Positions 8,904-17,519 of a DNA stretch of 64,000 bases are shown here, one piece after another. Every line of letters begins with the position of its first letter. The first letter of the stretch is position 1. This DNA is from Thermococcus barossii (GTDB taxonomy: Archaea; Methanobacteriota_B; Thermococci; Thermococcales; Thermococcaceae). A program made the position numbers and the translations under genes. The notes under the pieces are model-generated. The model made no database searches. It saw nothing but the letters and a program-made list of their open reading frames with translations, and was not told the origin of the DNA. The stretch spans positions 298,502 through 362,501 of the forward strand of contig NZ_CP015101.1 in NCBI RefSeq assembly GCF_002214465.1. The letters are read 5' to 3'.

Positions 8904-9319
8904 ACCTCTCCCTCCTTTTCAATCTTTATGCCGCTTATGTAAACCCCCCTGCCCTGCACAACCTCGAAGTCCCTGCTGCCGCACTTCAGACAGGCGAGGA
9001 AGGCATGAACGACCTCCGGGATGAAGTGGATGTCCTCCTTTATGCGCTCGTCAAAGCTTCCCTTGACCTCTTTAAGCTTCCATTCGTGACCGCAGTCACG
9101 GCACTTGAAAACCGCCTCCTCCTCCACGAACTCTATCTCCGCCCCCTCTCCTATGGTACCCTTGAAGAGCTCCCTCATCGCAAACTCAACTATCTCTGCG
9201 TTAACATCCTGGAGTTCGCCAAGAACTACCTGAACGGCCAGGAGCTTAGACGCGCCTTCTTTTTGTGCGTAGTCGAGGGCGGTTCTAACTATTCCATCGG
9301 CGAGTGCCCACTCATGCAT
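8900..9319 (-). CDS. hypA: Hydrogenase nickel incorporation protein HypA
   Basis: Nickel metallochaperone with a zinc-binding domain. The protein starts MHEWALADGI, where His2 is the nickel ligand, and has two Cys pairs (C73/C76 in CRDCG, C110/C113 in CLKCG) for structural zinc. The spacing between the pairs is long, as in the archaeal form. Length 139 aa. The ATG at 9319 is chosen because His must follow Met; the open frame continues 23 codons upstream without family likeness. It is first in hypA-hypBAT-hycI-GNAT, with a TATA-like tttttaag at about 9354-9362 and a perfect SurR site behind it. Confidence 0.96.
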   Translation of the reverse strand: MHEWALADGIVRTALDYAQKEGASKLLAVQVVLGELQDVNAEIVEFAMRELFKGTIGEGAEIEFVEEEAVFKCRDCGHEWKLKEVKGSFDERIKEDIHFIPEVVHAFLACLKCGSRDFEVVQGRGVYISGIKIEKEGEV

Positions 9320-9368
9320 CTCGATCCCTCCGTTTAACTTTTGGTCCCAGACGCTTAAAAATGGACGG

Positions 9369-9385
9369 GTTTCAAACCTTGGGTT
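9369..9385 (+). promoter_or_regulatory. Perfect SurR motif upstream of hypA operon
   Basis: The plus strand reads GTTTCAAACCTTGGGTT, an exact GTTn3AACn5GTT, about 6 bp upstream of the hypA TATA-like box (9354-9362). The site overlaps the last codons of the neighbouring membrane-protein gene (stop at 9372), so the regulatory sequence and the end of that reading frame share bases. Confidence 0.8.
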
Positions 9386-10304
9386 CACTGCCAGTCATTT
9401 TCTTCAGCCTCCACGCCAGAAGGGCGAAGGTGGCCACGCCGAGGAATGCTTCACCCCGCATACCCTTGAACTCAATTATGATGTCGTAGGGCACGAACCA
9501 GAAGGCCAGAAAGCCAAGGGCGAGGGCGTAGCGGCCCCTTTCGTCCAGATGGGCCGGTATGGAGTAGAAGTGAAGGGCCACCAGGAGTCCTAAGATGGCG
9601 GGCACAATCGGCGGCGCAGAGGAGTGGGGAAAGGCCGTGAAGATGAGGAACAGCGTGAAGGACACCAGGAAGCCGTAGACGAAGGGATGCCCCCTCGGAA
9701 GACCGCGCTTGAAGATGGCTTCCCTCCTCACCCTCCTCGCAAGGAACAGCAGAAGCGCCGTAAGGGCGATGGTGAGGGAATACTGGAGTGCCGGTGGACG
9801 GTAGGGGACGAGGAAGGTGAAGAAAACCGCCCCCGAGACCAGAAACGAGACGGATGCAATGATAAGCCCCCTCCTCCCCAGGAGTCTTTCCCCCGAGAAC
9901 TCGGGGTAGAGGGCGTCAACAACCATTATCGGCATGGCTATGCTCATCAGGGAGTGGAATATTGTCAGCCACACCGCCCAGACGGTGTTGACTCCCCATA
10001 CCCGCCCGTAAACGCTGAAGACGTCCAGGTCCGGCCAGTCGGGGTTGAACCACGACTTTATCACGAGGCCCTCCTCTACGATGCCGTAGATAAATCCGAG
10101 GAGCATGAGCCTGATGTAGTTCCTTCCCCAGCGCACCCAGACCTCTCTGACGAGGAGAACCCCTGCACCGTAGTATGCCCACAGGAACGGGAATGAGAGG
10201 GGCTCTGTGAGAACCTCGAGCGGTGGAGTCGAGCCGCTCAGCACCTCGGCGAAGAAAGGTGAGATGAGCGAGAGGATTAAAGCGACCTTGGTCTTCCGCT
10301 CCAT
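9372..10304 (-). CDS. Polytopic membrane protein of unknown function
   Basis: 310 aa with eight or more hydrophobic segments spread over the whole length. I cannot assign a family. The stretch LGFIYGIVEEGLVIKSW has paired glutamates in a membrane segment, which occurs in some intramembrane protease families, but no second motif supports that. No ribosome site precedes the ATG, whereas ggtataaatgcc lies about 27 nt upstream, so the mRNA is probably leaderless. It diverges from the lipoprotein gene at 10366, and the two starts share one AT-rich promoter block. Its 3' end carries the SurR site of the hypA operon. Confidence 0.75.
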   Translation of the reverse strand: MERKTKVALILSLISPFFAEVLSGSTPPLEVLTEPLSFPFLWAYYGAGVLLVREVWVRWGRNYIRLMLLGFIYGIVEEGLVIKSWFNPDWPDLDVFSVYGRVWGVNTVWAVWLTIFHSLMSIAMPIMVVDALYPEFSGERLLGRRGLIIASVSFLVSGAVFFTFLVPYRPPALQYSLTIALTALLLFLARRVRREAIFKRGLPRGHPFVYGFLVSFTLFLIFTAFPHSSAPPIVPAILGLLVALHFYSIPAHLDERGRYALALGFLAFWFVPYDIIIEFKGMRGEAFLGVATFALLAWRLKKMTGSEPKV

Positions 10305-10365
10305 GCTTCAACTTGGGGGGATAGGCATTTATACCTTGCCCCCTGATGCAGTACCGGGGTTGCGT

Positions 10366-11322
10366 ATGAGAATCTTTTCAATCGTGGTCATCCTCATGCT
10401 TCTGGTGTCCATGTCGGGATGCATGGGCTCAAACCAATCGCAGACAACAACCACGACCATGGATAGGCTGGCCTCCATACCCAATGGGGCGGTTAAGATA
10501 ACGCCCGAGACGGACGCTTTTCCACCGGTTCTCCATTCTAACGAGTGGGAGGCTCCGGTCCCGCTGGAAGGTCCCATAAACACCGCCGGTGCGGAGGATT
10601 CCCCTTTCGTGACCCCAGATGGAAAGAACCTCTACTTCTTCTTTACGCCCGATGTCAACGTGCCGCCCCAGAAGCAGCTCGTGGACGGAGTCACGGGGGT
10701 ATGGTGGTCGCGGAAGGTCAACGGAAAGTGGAGCGAGCCGGTTAGGGTCGTGCTGGGAAGCACCGAATCTCTCGATGGGGCGGTCTTTATCCTCAACGAT
10801 ACCATGTGGTTTGCCTCGGTCAGAAAAGGGAACTACGGAGAGGTGGACATCTACATCGCAAAATTCAGGGACGGTAGATGGACGGACGTAAAAAACGCGG
10901 GAGAACTTTTAAACAGGGTTTACGATGTGGGGGAGCTCTGTATCAGCCCCGACGGCAGGACTATGTACTACGGCTGCGGTGGGGACATATGCATGATGGA
11001 CTACGTTAACGGCTCGTGGGTGAACCCTAGGGAAGTGCCGAACATAAACAGTGAGCTGAACGAGGACCAGCCGTTCATAACGCCCGACGGGAGGGAGCTC
11101 TGGTTCACGGGGCAGAGCAGGCTCGGCTACCCCGGCCCGGCGGTATTTCGCTCGGTGTGGAATGGCAGCGGATGGAGCGAACCGGAGGAGATAATCTCGA
11201 ACTTTGCAGGGGAGCCGGTACTGGACGCCGAGGGGAACATATACTTCGTGCACCACTTCTTCACAAAGGATATGAAGATGATAGAGGCGGACATCTACGT
11301 GGCCTACAAAAAGAAAAGCTGA
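10366..11322 (+). CDS. Lipoprotein with PD40/TolB-like beta-propeller repeats
   Basis: 318 aa. The N-terminus is a lipoprotein signal peptide (basic start, hydrophobic core, lipobox SMSGC) followed by a Thr-rich linker. The rest carries repeated S/TPDG units: VTPDGKNLYFF, ISPDGRTMYYG and ITPDGRELWFTG, the mark of PD40 propeller blades. It is probably anchored outside the cell, where it binds a ligand or protein; the substrate is unknown. The open frame extends 53 codons upstream of the ATG, but the signal peptide fixes the start at 10366. It has a TATA-like catttatacc at about 10326-10334. Confidence 0.85.
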   Translation: MRIFSIVVILMLLVSMSGCMGSNQSQTTTTTMDRLASIPNGAVKITPETDAFPPVLHSNEWEAPVPLEGPINTAGAEDSPFVTPDGKNLYFFFTPDVNVPPQKQLVDGVTGVWWSRKVNGKWSEPVRVVLGSTESLDGAVFILNDTMWFASVRKGNYGEVDIYIAKFRDGRWTDVKNAGELLNRVYDVGELCISPDGRTMYYGCGGDICMMDYVNGSWVNPREVPNINSELNEDQPFITPDGRELWFTGQSRLGYPGPAVFRSVWNGSGWSEPEEIISNFAGEPVLDAEGNIYFVHHFFTKDMKMIEADIYVAYKKKS

Positions 11323-11339
11323 AGGGGGCAAAGGAAAGG

Positions 11340-12338
11340 TCAGCCAAGAAGGAAGTGCTTCACCGTTTTTATCCCCGTGACCAACCATATCGCCAGAAGG
11401 AGCCAGTAGAGGACAAAGCCGAAGTTGACGATAGCGTTTATCCCGAAGGTCGTCCCCACGTTGAAGGTGGCACTGACGTAGGCACCGAGGGGGAATATGA
11501 AGGCCCACCACGCGAGGCTGTAGGGGAGGTTGAGCCTTCTGATGTAGTGGAGTGTCATGAGGATCGCCATGACGAGCCACCAGACGCCAAAGCCCCAGAA
11601 GAGCAGGCCGAAGGCCAGGAAGGGCTCCTTGACGGCTATGAAGTCACTCGCCTTAACCAGGGCATAGAGAGTGCTCGTTCCCGCGCCGATAGGACCCAGG
11701 TTTATCCATATTGACGGGGCTATCCCGCAGGGCATCGGCTCGTGGCGGATGAAGCGGAGCATCACCAGCGCGAACAGAGCGAGGTAGAGGAAGAAACCGG
11801 AACCCCACGCGAAGAAGTTGATGAAAGCCATGATTTCCCTCGCTGTTCCGCCCGTCAGCGTCATCAGCTTGGCACCGCTTATCGGAATGACTATCAGGCC
11901 TACGGGCGGAATGAACCACGCCGGTGTTATGGCCTTGGTGTCAATTCCCTCGCAGGTGAAGAAGAGGTAGGGGATGAGGAAGGCGAAGAAGACCGTGAGT
12001 GGAACGCCGGCCAGCCAGAATGCCCACGCGATGGTGGTGTTTTCGAATATCATCAGGTAGTCCGCTGAAAGGATCAGCATGGCTATCGCGATGGTGCCGT
12101 AGAAGTTGCCGAGAACCGGGTGGTGAAGGTCCCTGAGGGCGTCTTCCCTGTATTTCAACCATCTCAGAATCCATGGGGCCAGGAGGGAGAAGAACAAAAC
12201 CGTGTTAAGGTACACCAGGAACTCTGCGAAGCTTCCCAGGAGCGGGAGTTTCCCTGAGTAGGCCTTGCTCACGAGAGCCAGCGCCCCGGTTCCCATAACA
12301 CTCGCAAACCAGCTCGGCGCGAAGTCCTTGATTCTCAT
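11340..12338 (-). CDS. TDT-family transporter (TehA/SLAC1/Mae1-like)
   Basis: About ten transmembrane helices over 332 aa, with the family's N-terminal FAPSWFASVMGTGALAL and a conserved mid-protein Gly/Phe pattern. Members move tellurite-related anions, malate or other C4-dicarboxylates, sulfite or chloride; the substrate here is open. GGTGGTCCT precedes the ATG. The promoter lies in a 26-bp inverted repeat (12350-12375) between this gene and the NifX-like gene, which is in the same direction 44 nt upstream. It converges with the PD40 lipoprotein gene. Confidence 0.85.
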   Translation of the reverse strand: MRIKDFAPSWFASVMGTGALALVSKAYSGKLPLLGSFAEFLVYLNTVLFFSLLAPWILRWLKYREDALRDLHHPVLGNFYGTIAIAMLILSADYLMIFENTTIAWAFWLAGVPLTVFFAFLIPYLFFTCEGIDTKAITPAWFIPPVGLIVIPISGAKLMTLTGGTAREIMAFINFFAWGSGFFLYLALFALVMLRFIRHEPMPCGIAPSIWINLGPIGAGTSTLYALVKASDFIAVKEPFLAFGLLFWGFGVWWLVMAILMTLHYIRRLNLPYSLAWWAFIFPLGAYVSATFNVGTTFGINAIVNFGFVLYWLLLAIWLVTGIKTVKHFLLG

Positions 12339-12349
12339 AGGACCACCAA

Positions 12350-12375
12350 TTTAAATGAAAAAAATTTCATTTAAA
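12350..12375. repeat. Inverted repeat over the TDT gene promoter
   Basis: Two perfect 11-bp arms (TTTAAATGAAA and TTTCATTTAAA) flank a 4-bp AAAA spacer. On the minus strand the arm contains tttaaatg, which could be the TATA box of the TDT gene, so a regulator binding here would compete with TBP. It could also act as an A/T-rich terminator for the NifX-like gene, but it lacks a GC stem. Confidence 0.7.
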
Positions 12376-12382
12376 AATCTTT

Positions 12383-12754
12383 TCACTGGTGCTTGGTCTC
12401 CTCTATCCGCTCCCTCCAGTGGGGGTCAACCTCAAGAACCTGGTGTATGAAGGCCTCAACGACGTCCCTGACTTTTCCGTACGCCCCAGTGACGATAGTA
12501 ATGCCGAGGCTCTCGAAGTAGGCCATTGCCTTTCTGCCCATTCCGTAAGCGAGAACCACGTCACCGTCGTGCTCCTTTATGAAATTCGGAAGGTCGCCCG
12601 GCCCGTGCTCTTCGAATGGCACCTCAACGACCTCGGCACCTTTGATGGTGTTTTCCTCAACATCGATGAAAGCGAAGTATCTTGCCCTACCAAAGTGCTC
12701 GCAGACCTCGCTTTCCAGGCCTCTACCGTCCTTCAGGGGGACCGCAATTCTCAT
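12383..12754 (-). CDS. NifX/NafY-like dinitrogenase cofactor-type protein
   Basis: 123 aa with the fold signature of the NifX/NifB C-terminal family: MRIAVPLKDG, then VCEHFGRARYFAF and VVLAYGMGRKAM. Archaeal members without nitrogenase are thought to bind iron, molybdenum or other metal-sulfur compounds; no nitrogenase genes are present. The promoter has tttatatg at about 12785-12794 with a 14-bp perfect palindrome adjoining it. It diverges from the FmdE-ABC operon, which also looks metal-related. Confidence 0.88.
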   Translation of the reverse strand: MRIAVPLKDGRGLESEVCEHFGRARYFAFIDVEENTIKGAEVVEVPFEEHGPGDLPNFIKEHDGDVVLAYGMGRKAMAYFESLGITIVTGAYGKVRDVVEAFIHQVLEVDPHWRERIEETKHQ

Positions 12755-12793
12755 GGAACCACCAGTATTATGAAAAAGCCTTCACATATAAAG

Positions 12794-12811
12794 TTTGTGC
12801 ATATGCACACT
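12794..12811. promoter_or_regulatory. Palindromic operator candidate TTTGTGN6CACA, nifX-like side
   Basis: TTTGTGCATATGCACACT contains the perfect 14-bp palindrome TGTGCATATGCACA (12796-12809). It adjoins the minus-strand TATA of the NifX-like gene. Related sites occupy the same promoter position at 58414-58431 (glycine dehydrogenase) and, more loosely, at 55430-55449. Confidence 0.6.
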
Positions 12812-12827
12812 TCATGGAACACCAAAG

Positions 12828-12844
12828 GTTAATAACACCTAGCT
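12828..12844 (+). promoter_or_regulatory. Partial SurR-like site upstream of fmdE operon
   Basis: GTTAATAACACCTAGCT has an exact GTTn3AAC core, but its third element is GCT rather than GTT. It lies about 7 bp upstream of a TATA-like cgttaaaaatg (12851-12861) for the plus-strand fmdE operon, the same arrangement as at the hyp promoters. The mismatch makes this only a candidate. Confidence 0.4.
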
Positions 12845-12891
12845 CAAAAAATCGTTAAAAATGTGTTACCCAATTCGCCTTTGGTGATACC

Positions 12892-13587
12892 ATGCTCGCT
12901 CTAAACAGGCTGGTGAGTGAGGGTGACGCTATGGGAATCCTGGAGTACGCCAGGGAGTTCCACGGTCATGTCTGTCCCTACTTGGCCCTTGGAATTCGAG
13001 CGTCGCTGATAGCAATGGAGGAGCTTGGTGTGGGGCGGCTCGACTGTTCCGGGAGCGTTGATGAGTCCATCCTCGCCGTGGTCGAGGTCAACAGCTGCTT
13101 CACCGACGGCGTCCAGGTGGCGACGGGATGTACGCTGGGCAACAACTCCCTGATTTACCTTGACCTCGGAAAGACGGCACTCACCCTTGTCAAGCGCTCA
13201 AGCTGGGAGGGCGTCCGGGTCTACGCCGATGCCGAGAGGCTGAGGAAGTACTACCCTCCCGGGGTTATGGAGCTGTTCAGCAGGGTTGTCAGGGAGAGGA
13301 AGGGAACCGAGGAAGAGAGAGAACACCTCTGGGAGCTCTGGGAAGAAATGGCCCACGTCATGCTCGACCTGCCGAGGAAGGAGTTTAAGATTGAACGCGT
13401 CAAAGTACCTCCAGTGGAGCAGGCGCCGATAGTGGAGAGCGTCCGCTGTTCGAAGTGCGGGGAGCTGGTCATGTCAACTCGGACCGTTTACATAAACGAT
13501 GAACCCTTCTGCCTCCGCTGTGCCGGCGAGGCCTACCGTGCGGTCGTTGGAAGGGGGATAGTGAAAGTCCAGCCGAGGGGGTGCTGA
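12892..13587 (+). CDS. FmdE-like protein with C-terminal zinc ribbon
   Basis: 231 aa. The N-terminal domain has the FmdE signature [12 protein letters not shown] (H24, H26, C28) and [19 protein letters not shown]. The C-terminus has CSKCG...CLRC, a zinc-ribbon-like pair. FmdE was named from a formylmethanofuran dehydrogenase operon, but in non-methanogens its role is unclear; links to molybdenum/tungsten or other metal handling are suggested. The start at 12892 follows GGTGA; a second ATG at 12931 follows GGGTGA and is an alternative. The ABC importer gene begins 1 nt after its stop, so the four genes form an operon. Confidence 0.88.
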   Translation: MLALNRLVSEGDAMGILEYAREFHGHVCPYLALGIRASLIAMEELGVGRLDCSGSVDESILAVVEVNSCFTDGVQVATGCTLGNNSLIYLDLGKTALTLVKRSSWEGVRVYADAERLRKYYPPGVMELFSRVVRERKGTEEEREHLWELWEEMAHVMLDLPRKEFKIERVKVPPVEQAPIVESVRCSKCGELVMSTRTVYINDEPFCLRCAGEAYRAVVGRGIVKVQPRGC

Positions 13588-13588
13588 G

Positions 13589-14710
13589 ATGAGGAGGCTT
13601 CTCGCCCTGCTTCTAATCCTGCTGGTGGTTTCAATAAGCGGATGCATAGGAAGCAGCACCGGGACGACGGAGACGGGGAAGGCTACAATAACGGTCACTG
13701 ACACCCTGGGAAGGAGCGTCGAGGTTCCGGCGAAGGTGAGCCGGATAGTTGCCGTTGGTCCGGGAGCGCTGAGGCTGGTGGTTTACCTGAACGCGAGCGA
13801 TATGGTGGTCGGTGTTGAGGACTTCGAGAAGCGGTACAACTTCGGGAGGCCCTACATCATAGCCCATCCCGAACTCAGGGAGCTTCCAACCGTCGGACCT
13901 GGGGGGCCGGGCAAACTGCCGGACTTTGAGGCGCTCATAGGGCTGAAACCCGACGTTATCTTCATAACCTACGTTGACGGGAAGACCGCCGATGATATAC
14001 AGGCCAAAACTGGAATACCCGTCGTCGTCCTCAGCTACGGTCAGCTGGCGACCTTCGAGGATGAAGAACTGTTCAAGTCCCTTGAGCTGGCGGGCAGAAT
14101 ACTCGGAAGGGAGGAGAGGGCGAGGGAAGTGGTGGACTTCATCAGGGCCATTCAGGATGACCTGATGAAACGCACGGCCGGCGTTGAACCGAAGACGGTC
14201 TTTGTCGGAGGAATCGGCTACAAGGGCGCGCACGGCATTGAGAGCACCGAGGCGGAGTACCCGCCGTTCATTGTTGTTCACGCCAGGAACGTTGCCGACG
14301 AACTCGGAAAGGGTCATCAGTTCATAGACAAGGAAAAGCTCCTTGAGTGGCAGCCCGAGTACATCTTCATCGATGAGGGAGGCCTTAAGCTAATCCTCGA
14401 CGATTACTCAAAGAATCCGGACTTCTACGCCTCGCTCAGGGCGGTTAAAAACGGCAACGTCTACGGCATACTTCCCTACAACTTCTACACCACAAACGTT
14501 GGGACGGCTTTGGCGGATGCCTACTTCATTGGGAAGGTGCTCTATCCCGAGCGCTTTAGCGATGTTGACCCCGCGAAGAAGGCCGACGAGATATACGCAT
14601 TCCTGGTCGGGAAGCCCGTCTATGCCACGATGAGGGAGCAGTTCGGCGGCTTCGGGAAGATAGACCTATCCAACGGAACGATTAAATACTCACTGCCGAC
14701 CTCACCGTGA
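13589..14710 (+). CDS. ABC transporter substrate-binding lipoprotein (BtuF/FepB class)
   Basis: 373 aa. Signal peptide with lipobox SISGC, then a class III metal-chelate binding fold: [14 protein letters not shown] at the start, [13 protein letters not shown] in the first lobe, [12 protein letters not shown] and [14 protein letters not shown] in the second. Homologues carry siderophores, heme, corrinoids or metal complexes; the ligand is not evident. A GGGGGTGCTGAG site precedes the ATG. Coupling to an FmdE-like gene rather than to iron genes suggests a metal or cofactor precursor other than ordinary iron. Confidence 0.92.
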   Translation: MRRLLALLLILLVVSISGCIGSSTGTTETGKATITVTDTLGRSVEVPAKVSRIVAVGPGALRLVVYLNASDMVVGVEDFEKRYNFGRPYIIAHPELRELPTVGPGGPGKLPDFEALIGLKPDVIFITYVDGKTADDIQAKTGIPVVVLSYGQLATFEDEELFKSLELAGRILGREERAREVVDFIRAIQDDLMKRTAGVEPKTVFVGGIGYKGAHGIESTEAEYPPFIVVHARNVADELGKGHQFIDKEKLLEWQPEYIFIDEGGLKLILDDYSKNPDFYASLRAVKNGNVYGILPYNFYTTNVGTALADAYFIGKVLYPERFSDVDPAKKADEIYAFLVGKPVYATMREQFGGFGKIDLSNGTIKYSLPTSP

Positions 14711-15750
14711 TGGGAATGGACTACGAGGGCTACGTGGCCAGAAAACTGTCCATCGGACTTTTCCTCCTTCTTTCCATCCTCGCGGTTAGCCTCTACTCCC
14801 TCTCCCACGGCGCTTATTCACTTTCCGTTGGTGAGGTCGTTGATGCACTTCTGGGCGGCGGAACCGAGGGTGCCAGGCTGGTGGTCTGGAACATAAGGAT
14901 GCCGAGGATAGTTGCAGGTCTCCTTGTTGGAGCCTCGCTGGCCATCGCTGGTGCGGTCATGCAGGGCTTTCTGAGGAACCCGCTGGCAACGCCCTTCACG
15001 ATGGGAGTCTCCCACGGGGCGATGTTTGGGGCCTCCCTCGCTATTCTCCTGGGGGCGGGCTACGCCGAGAGTTCCGGCAGGATTTCACTTGACAATCCCT
15101 ACGCCGTTGTGCTCTTTGCCTTCATCGGTGCCATAAGCGCCACGGCGGTAATCCTCGCACTGGCAAGGCTGAAGGGACTCAGCCCTGAGGCCATAATCCT
15201 GGCCGGAGTTGCCATGAGCTCCCTCTTCGTTGCGCTTACGACCCTCGTTCAGTACTTCGCCGATGAGCTTCAGCTTGCCGCGATGGTCTACTGGAGCTTT
15301 GGAGACCTTGGAAGGGCCACGTGGCGGGAGAACGGCATAATGCTCGCTGCATTCCTTCCGATTTTTGTTTACTTCGTCGTTAAGCGCTGGGACCTGAACG
15401 CCTCCCTGATGGGGGACGACGTCGCCAAGAGCGTTGGGGTTGACGTTGAGAGGGTTCGCCTCATCTCGACGTTCCTGGCGGCGCTGATAACCGCCGTGAG
15501 CGTTGCTTTCGTCGGGGTTATCGGCTTTGTCGGCCTCATAGCGCCCCACGCCATCAGGCTGGTCGCCGGGGGTGACTACCGCTTCCTCGTACCCCTCTCG
15601 GCCCTCGCCGGTGCCCTTTTGCTGGTGGCCGCGGATACAATTGCCAGGCTGGTGCTTTCCCCCATGATACTCCCGGTCGGCATAGTAACCTCTTTCCTTG
15701 GTGCCCCCGCCTTCATATACCTCCTGGTGCGTATGGAGGGACGGAGATGA
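14710..15750 (+). CDS. ABC transporter permease, FecCD/BtuC family
   Basis: 346 aa with about nine to ten transmembrane helices. Typical stretches are RMPRIVAGLLVGASLAIAG, MQGFLRNPLATPFTMG, VGFIGLIAPHAIR-like (here FVGLIAPHAIRLVAG) and LGAPAFIYLL. The ATG overlaps the upstream stop (TGATG); a second ATG lies 6 nt further on. It forms the membrane channel with the preceding lipoprotein and the following ATPase. Confidence 0.95.
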   Translation: MGMDYEGYVARKLSIGLFLLLSILAVSLYSLSHGAYSLSVGEVVDALLGGGTEGARLVVWNIRMPRIVAGLLVGASLAIAGAVMQGFLRNPLATPFTMGVSHGAMFGASLAILLGAGYAESSGRISLDNPYAVVLFAFIGAISATAVILALARLKGLSPEAIILAGVAMSSLFVALTTLVQYFADELQLAAMVYWSFGDLGRATWRENGIMLAAFLPIFVYFVVKRWDLNASLMGDDVAKSVGVDVERVRLISTFLAALITAVSVAFVGVIGFVGLIAPHAIRLVAGGDYRFLVPLSALAGALLLVAADTIARLVLSPMILPVGIVTSFLGAPAFIYLLVRMEGRR

Positions 15751-16529
15751 GGGCCGTACGGGTAAGGAACCTTCACTTCACATACAACGGGTCGGAGGTT
15801 CTCAGGGGCGTTGAGCTGGAGATTGAGGAGGGAGAGTTCGTGGTGATACTCGGCCCGAACGGTGCCGGTAAGTCAACCCTCCTCAAATGCGTGGGGGGCA
15901 TTCTGAACTGCGGCGCCGTTGAAGTGTTTGGGCGCCCCGTGATGGACTACTCAAGGGACGAGCTGGCCAGGGTTATTGCCTACGTGCCCCAGAGGTGTGA
16001 GCCGGGCTTCATGACGGTCTTTGACACGGTTCTGCTCGGCAGGAGGCCGTACATGGGACTGAGGCCGTCGAGGCGGGACGTTGAGACCGTGAGAAGAGTC
16101 CTTAGGATGATGGGCATATCCCACCTTGCGCTTAAGCCCACCAACAAGCTGAGCGGGGGAGAGCTCCAGAAGGTGAGCATCGCGAGGGCTCTGGCTCAGG
16201 AGCCGAGGATACTCCTCATGGACGAGCCAACCAACAACCTCGATATCAAAAGTCAGCTGGAGGTCATGGAAACGGCGCGGAAGTTCGCGGAGGACGGGGG
16301 AACGTCCATCGTGGTCATGCACGACGTCAACCTGGCCCTCCGCTTTGCCCGGAGGTTCGTCTTTATGAAGGACGGGGTTGTCGTGGCCGACGGCGGGAGG
16401 GAGATACTGAAGCCGGGCCTCTTTGAGGATGTCTATGGCGTGAGGGTCAGGATAGAAGAGGTGGGGGGAATCCCCGTGGTGGTTCCCCTCTCACATCTCG
16501 GCCTCGCCGAGGAACTCAAGCAGGTCTAG
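15747..16529 (+). CDS. ABC transporter ATPase, FecE/BtuD family
   Basis: 260 aa with Walker A GPNGAGKST, signature LSGGELQKV, Walker B ILLMDEPTN and the switch His in VVMHDVN. It overlaps the permease by 4 nt (ATGA), completing a substrate-binding protein-permease-ATPase importer. Its last 39 nt overlap the 3' end of the convergent TPR gene. Confidence 0.96.
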   Translation: MRAVRVRNLHFTYNGSEVLRGVELEIEEGEFVVILGPNGAGKSTLLKCVGGILNCGAVEVFGRPVMDYSRDELARVIAYVPQRCEPGFMTVFDTVLLGRRPYMGLRPSRRDVETVRRVLRMMGISHLALKPTNKLSGGELQKVSIARALAQEPRILLMDEPTNNLDIKSQLEVMETARKFAEDGGTSIVVMHDVNLALRFARRFVFMKDGVVVADGGREILKPGLFEDVYGVRVRIEEVGGIPVVVPLSHLGLAEELKQV

Positions 16530-17450
16530 CAGGCGCGGGTCTTTGACGCTTTCTATTGCCTTACCTGCCTCTTCCGCCTCAATTTTGCCGTCCTTGTAGA
16601 GGGCTATGGCCTTCACGGCCTCGAAGAAGTCCGCCAGTTCTGGCATCGCGTTGGCGAACATGTCCATGTGCAGGTAGACGGTCTCGAAGTCGTCCTCAAG
16701 GAACAGCTGCCAGAGAACGTCCATGAGCGAGCCGAAGGCTATGTCCTCGTAATCGCTTCCCCTCGCGTGAACGAGAGCGTAGAGACATTCCTGCAGGGCC
16801 GCGTCGTAGTTCTCGTCCTCCTCGAATATCTCCTCGAAGCTCAGGTGTATCTCGACGAGGAGGTCGTTCTTGTCCAGAACCTTCGGAAGAAGACCTGCCA
16901 ACATGGCCTTTGCCTCGTATGTCTCCCCGGACTCGAAGAGCACGTAGGCCTTGTGGATGGCTATCCTCAAAACTTCCTCCTCGTTGCCGAGCTCCTCCTG
17001 TATCTCTTGAGCCTTCTCCATGAGTTCGATCGCCTTCTCATACTCCTGGAGTTCCTCGTGGATGAGTGCCATGGCGTAGTATATCTTTGCTATGTTCCCC
17101 TTGTTGCCTTTCTCGGTCTCTTCTTCCAGAAGAGCGCGGTACAGCTCAAGGCTCTTCTCCAGCTCTCCGATGAGGTAGTACAGGTCCGCCAGCTCGAACT
17201 TCACATCGAACGTGTCCTCCTCCTCGGCCATTCTCTCGAACTCGCTCAGCTTGTCTATCCCGAGGAGCTCATGGAAGTAATAAACGATGAGCTTGTAGAG
17301 TTCGAAATCCTTACATTCCAGGGCGAGCTTTTCGGCCTTTTCGAGGACTTCCTTAAGCTCCTCGTCGCCCAGCTCGTCAACCCTGTGGTACAGAAGGGTT
17401 GCAACTTTCTTGCAGTCCTTCTCCTCGATTGCCTTCAGAATCTCCTCCAT
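16491..17450 (-). CDS. TPR-repeat protein
   Basis: 319 aa, almost wholly helical and acidic, with tandem 34-residue helix pairs such as YYLIGELEKSLELYRALLEEE and YYAMALIHEELQEYEKAIELM, the usual tetratricopeptide pattern (about six repeats). Such proteins serve as interaction scaffolds; no catalytic motif is seen. The ATG at 17450 follows GAGGTG, with a TATA-like gttaaata at about 17487-17496. Its 3' end overlaps the ABC ATPase on the opposite strand, and its upstream neighbour is the large surface protein. The partner is unknown. Confidence 0.85.
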   Translation of the reverse strand: MEEILKAIEEKDCKKVATLLYHRVDELGDEELKEVLEKAEKLALECKDFELYKLIVYYFHELLGIDKLSEFERMAEEEDTFDVKFELADLYYLIGELEKSLELYRALLEEETEKGNKGNIAKIYYAMALIHEELQEYEKAIELMEKAQEIQEELGNEEEVLRIAIHKAYVLFESGETYEAKAMLAGLLPKVLDKNDLLVEIHLSFEEIFEEDENYDAALQECLYALVHARGSDYEDIAFGSLMDVLWQLFLEDDFETVYLHMDMFANAMPELADFFEAVKAIALYKDGKIEAEEAGKAIESVKDPRLLDLLEFLGEAEM

Positions 17451-17519
17451 CTCAGAACACCTCAGAATAATTAACCGTACGGGAGTATTTAACGCTTTGG
17501 TCAAAATTAAATGAAGGGG

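Noticed and set aside
4683-9319. A classical HypB GTPase
   Set aside because: Looked for between the hyp genes; only the Mrp/MinD-type ATPase is found next to hypA, which fits the HypBAT solution of Thermococcales.
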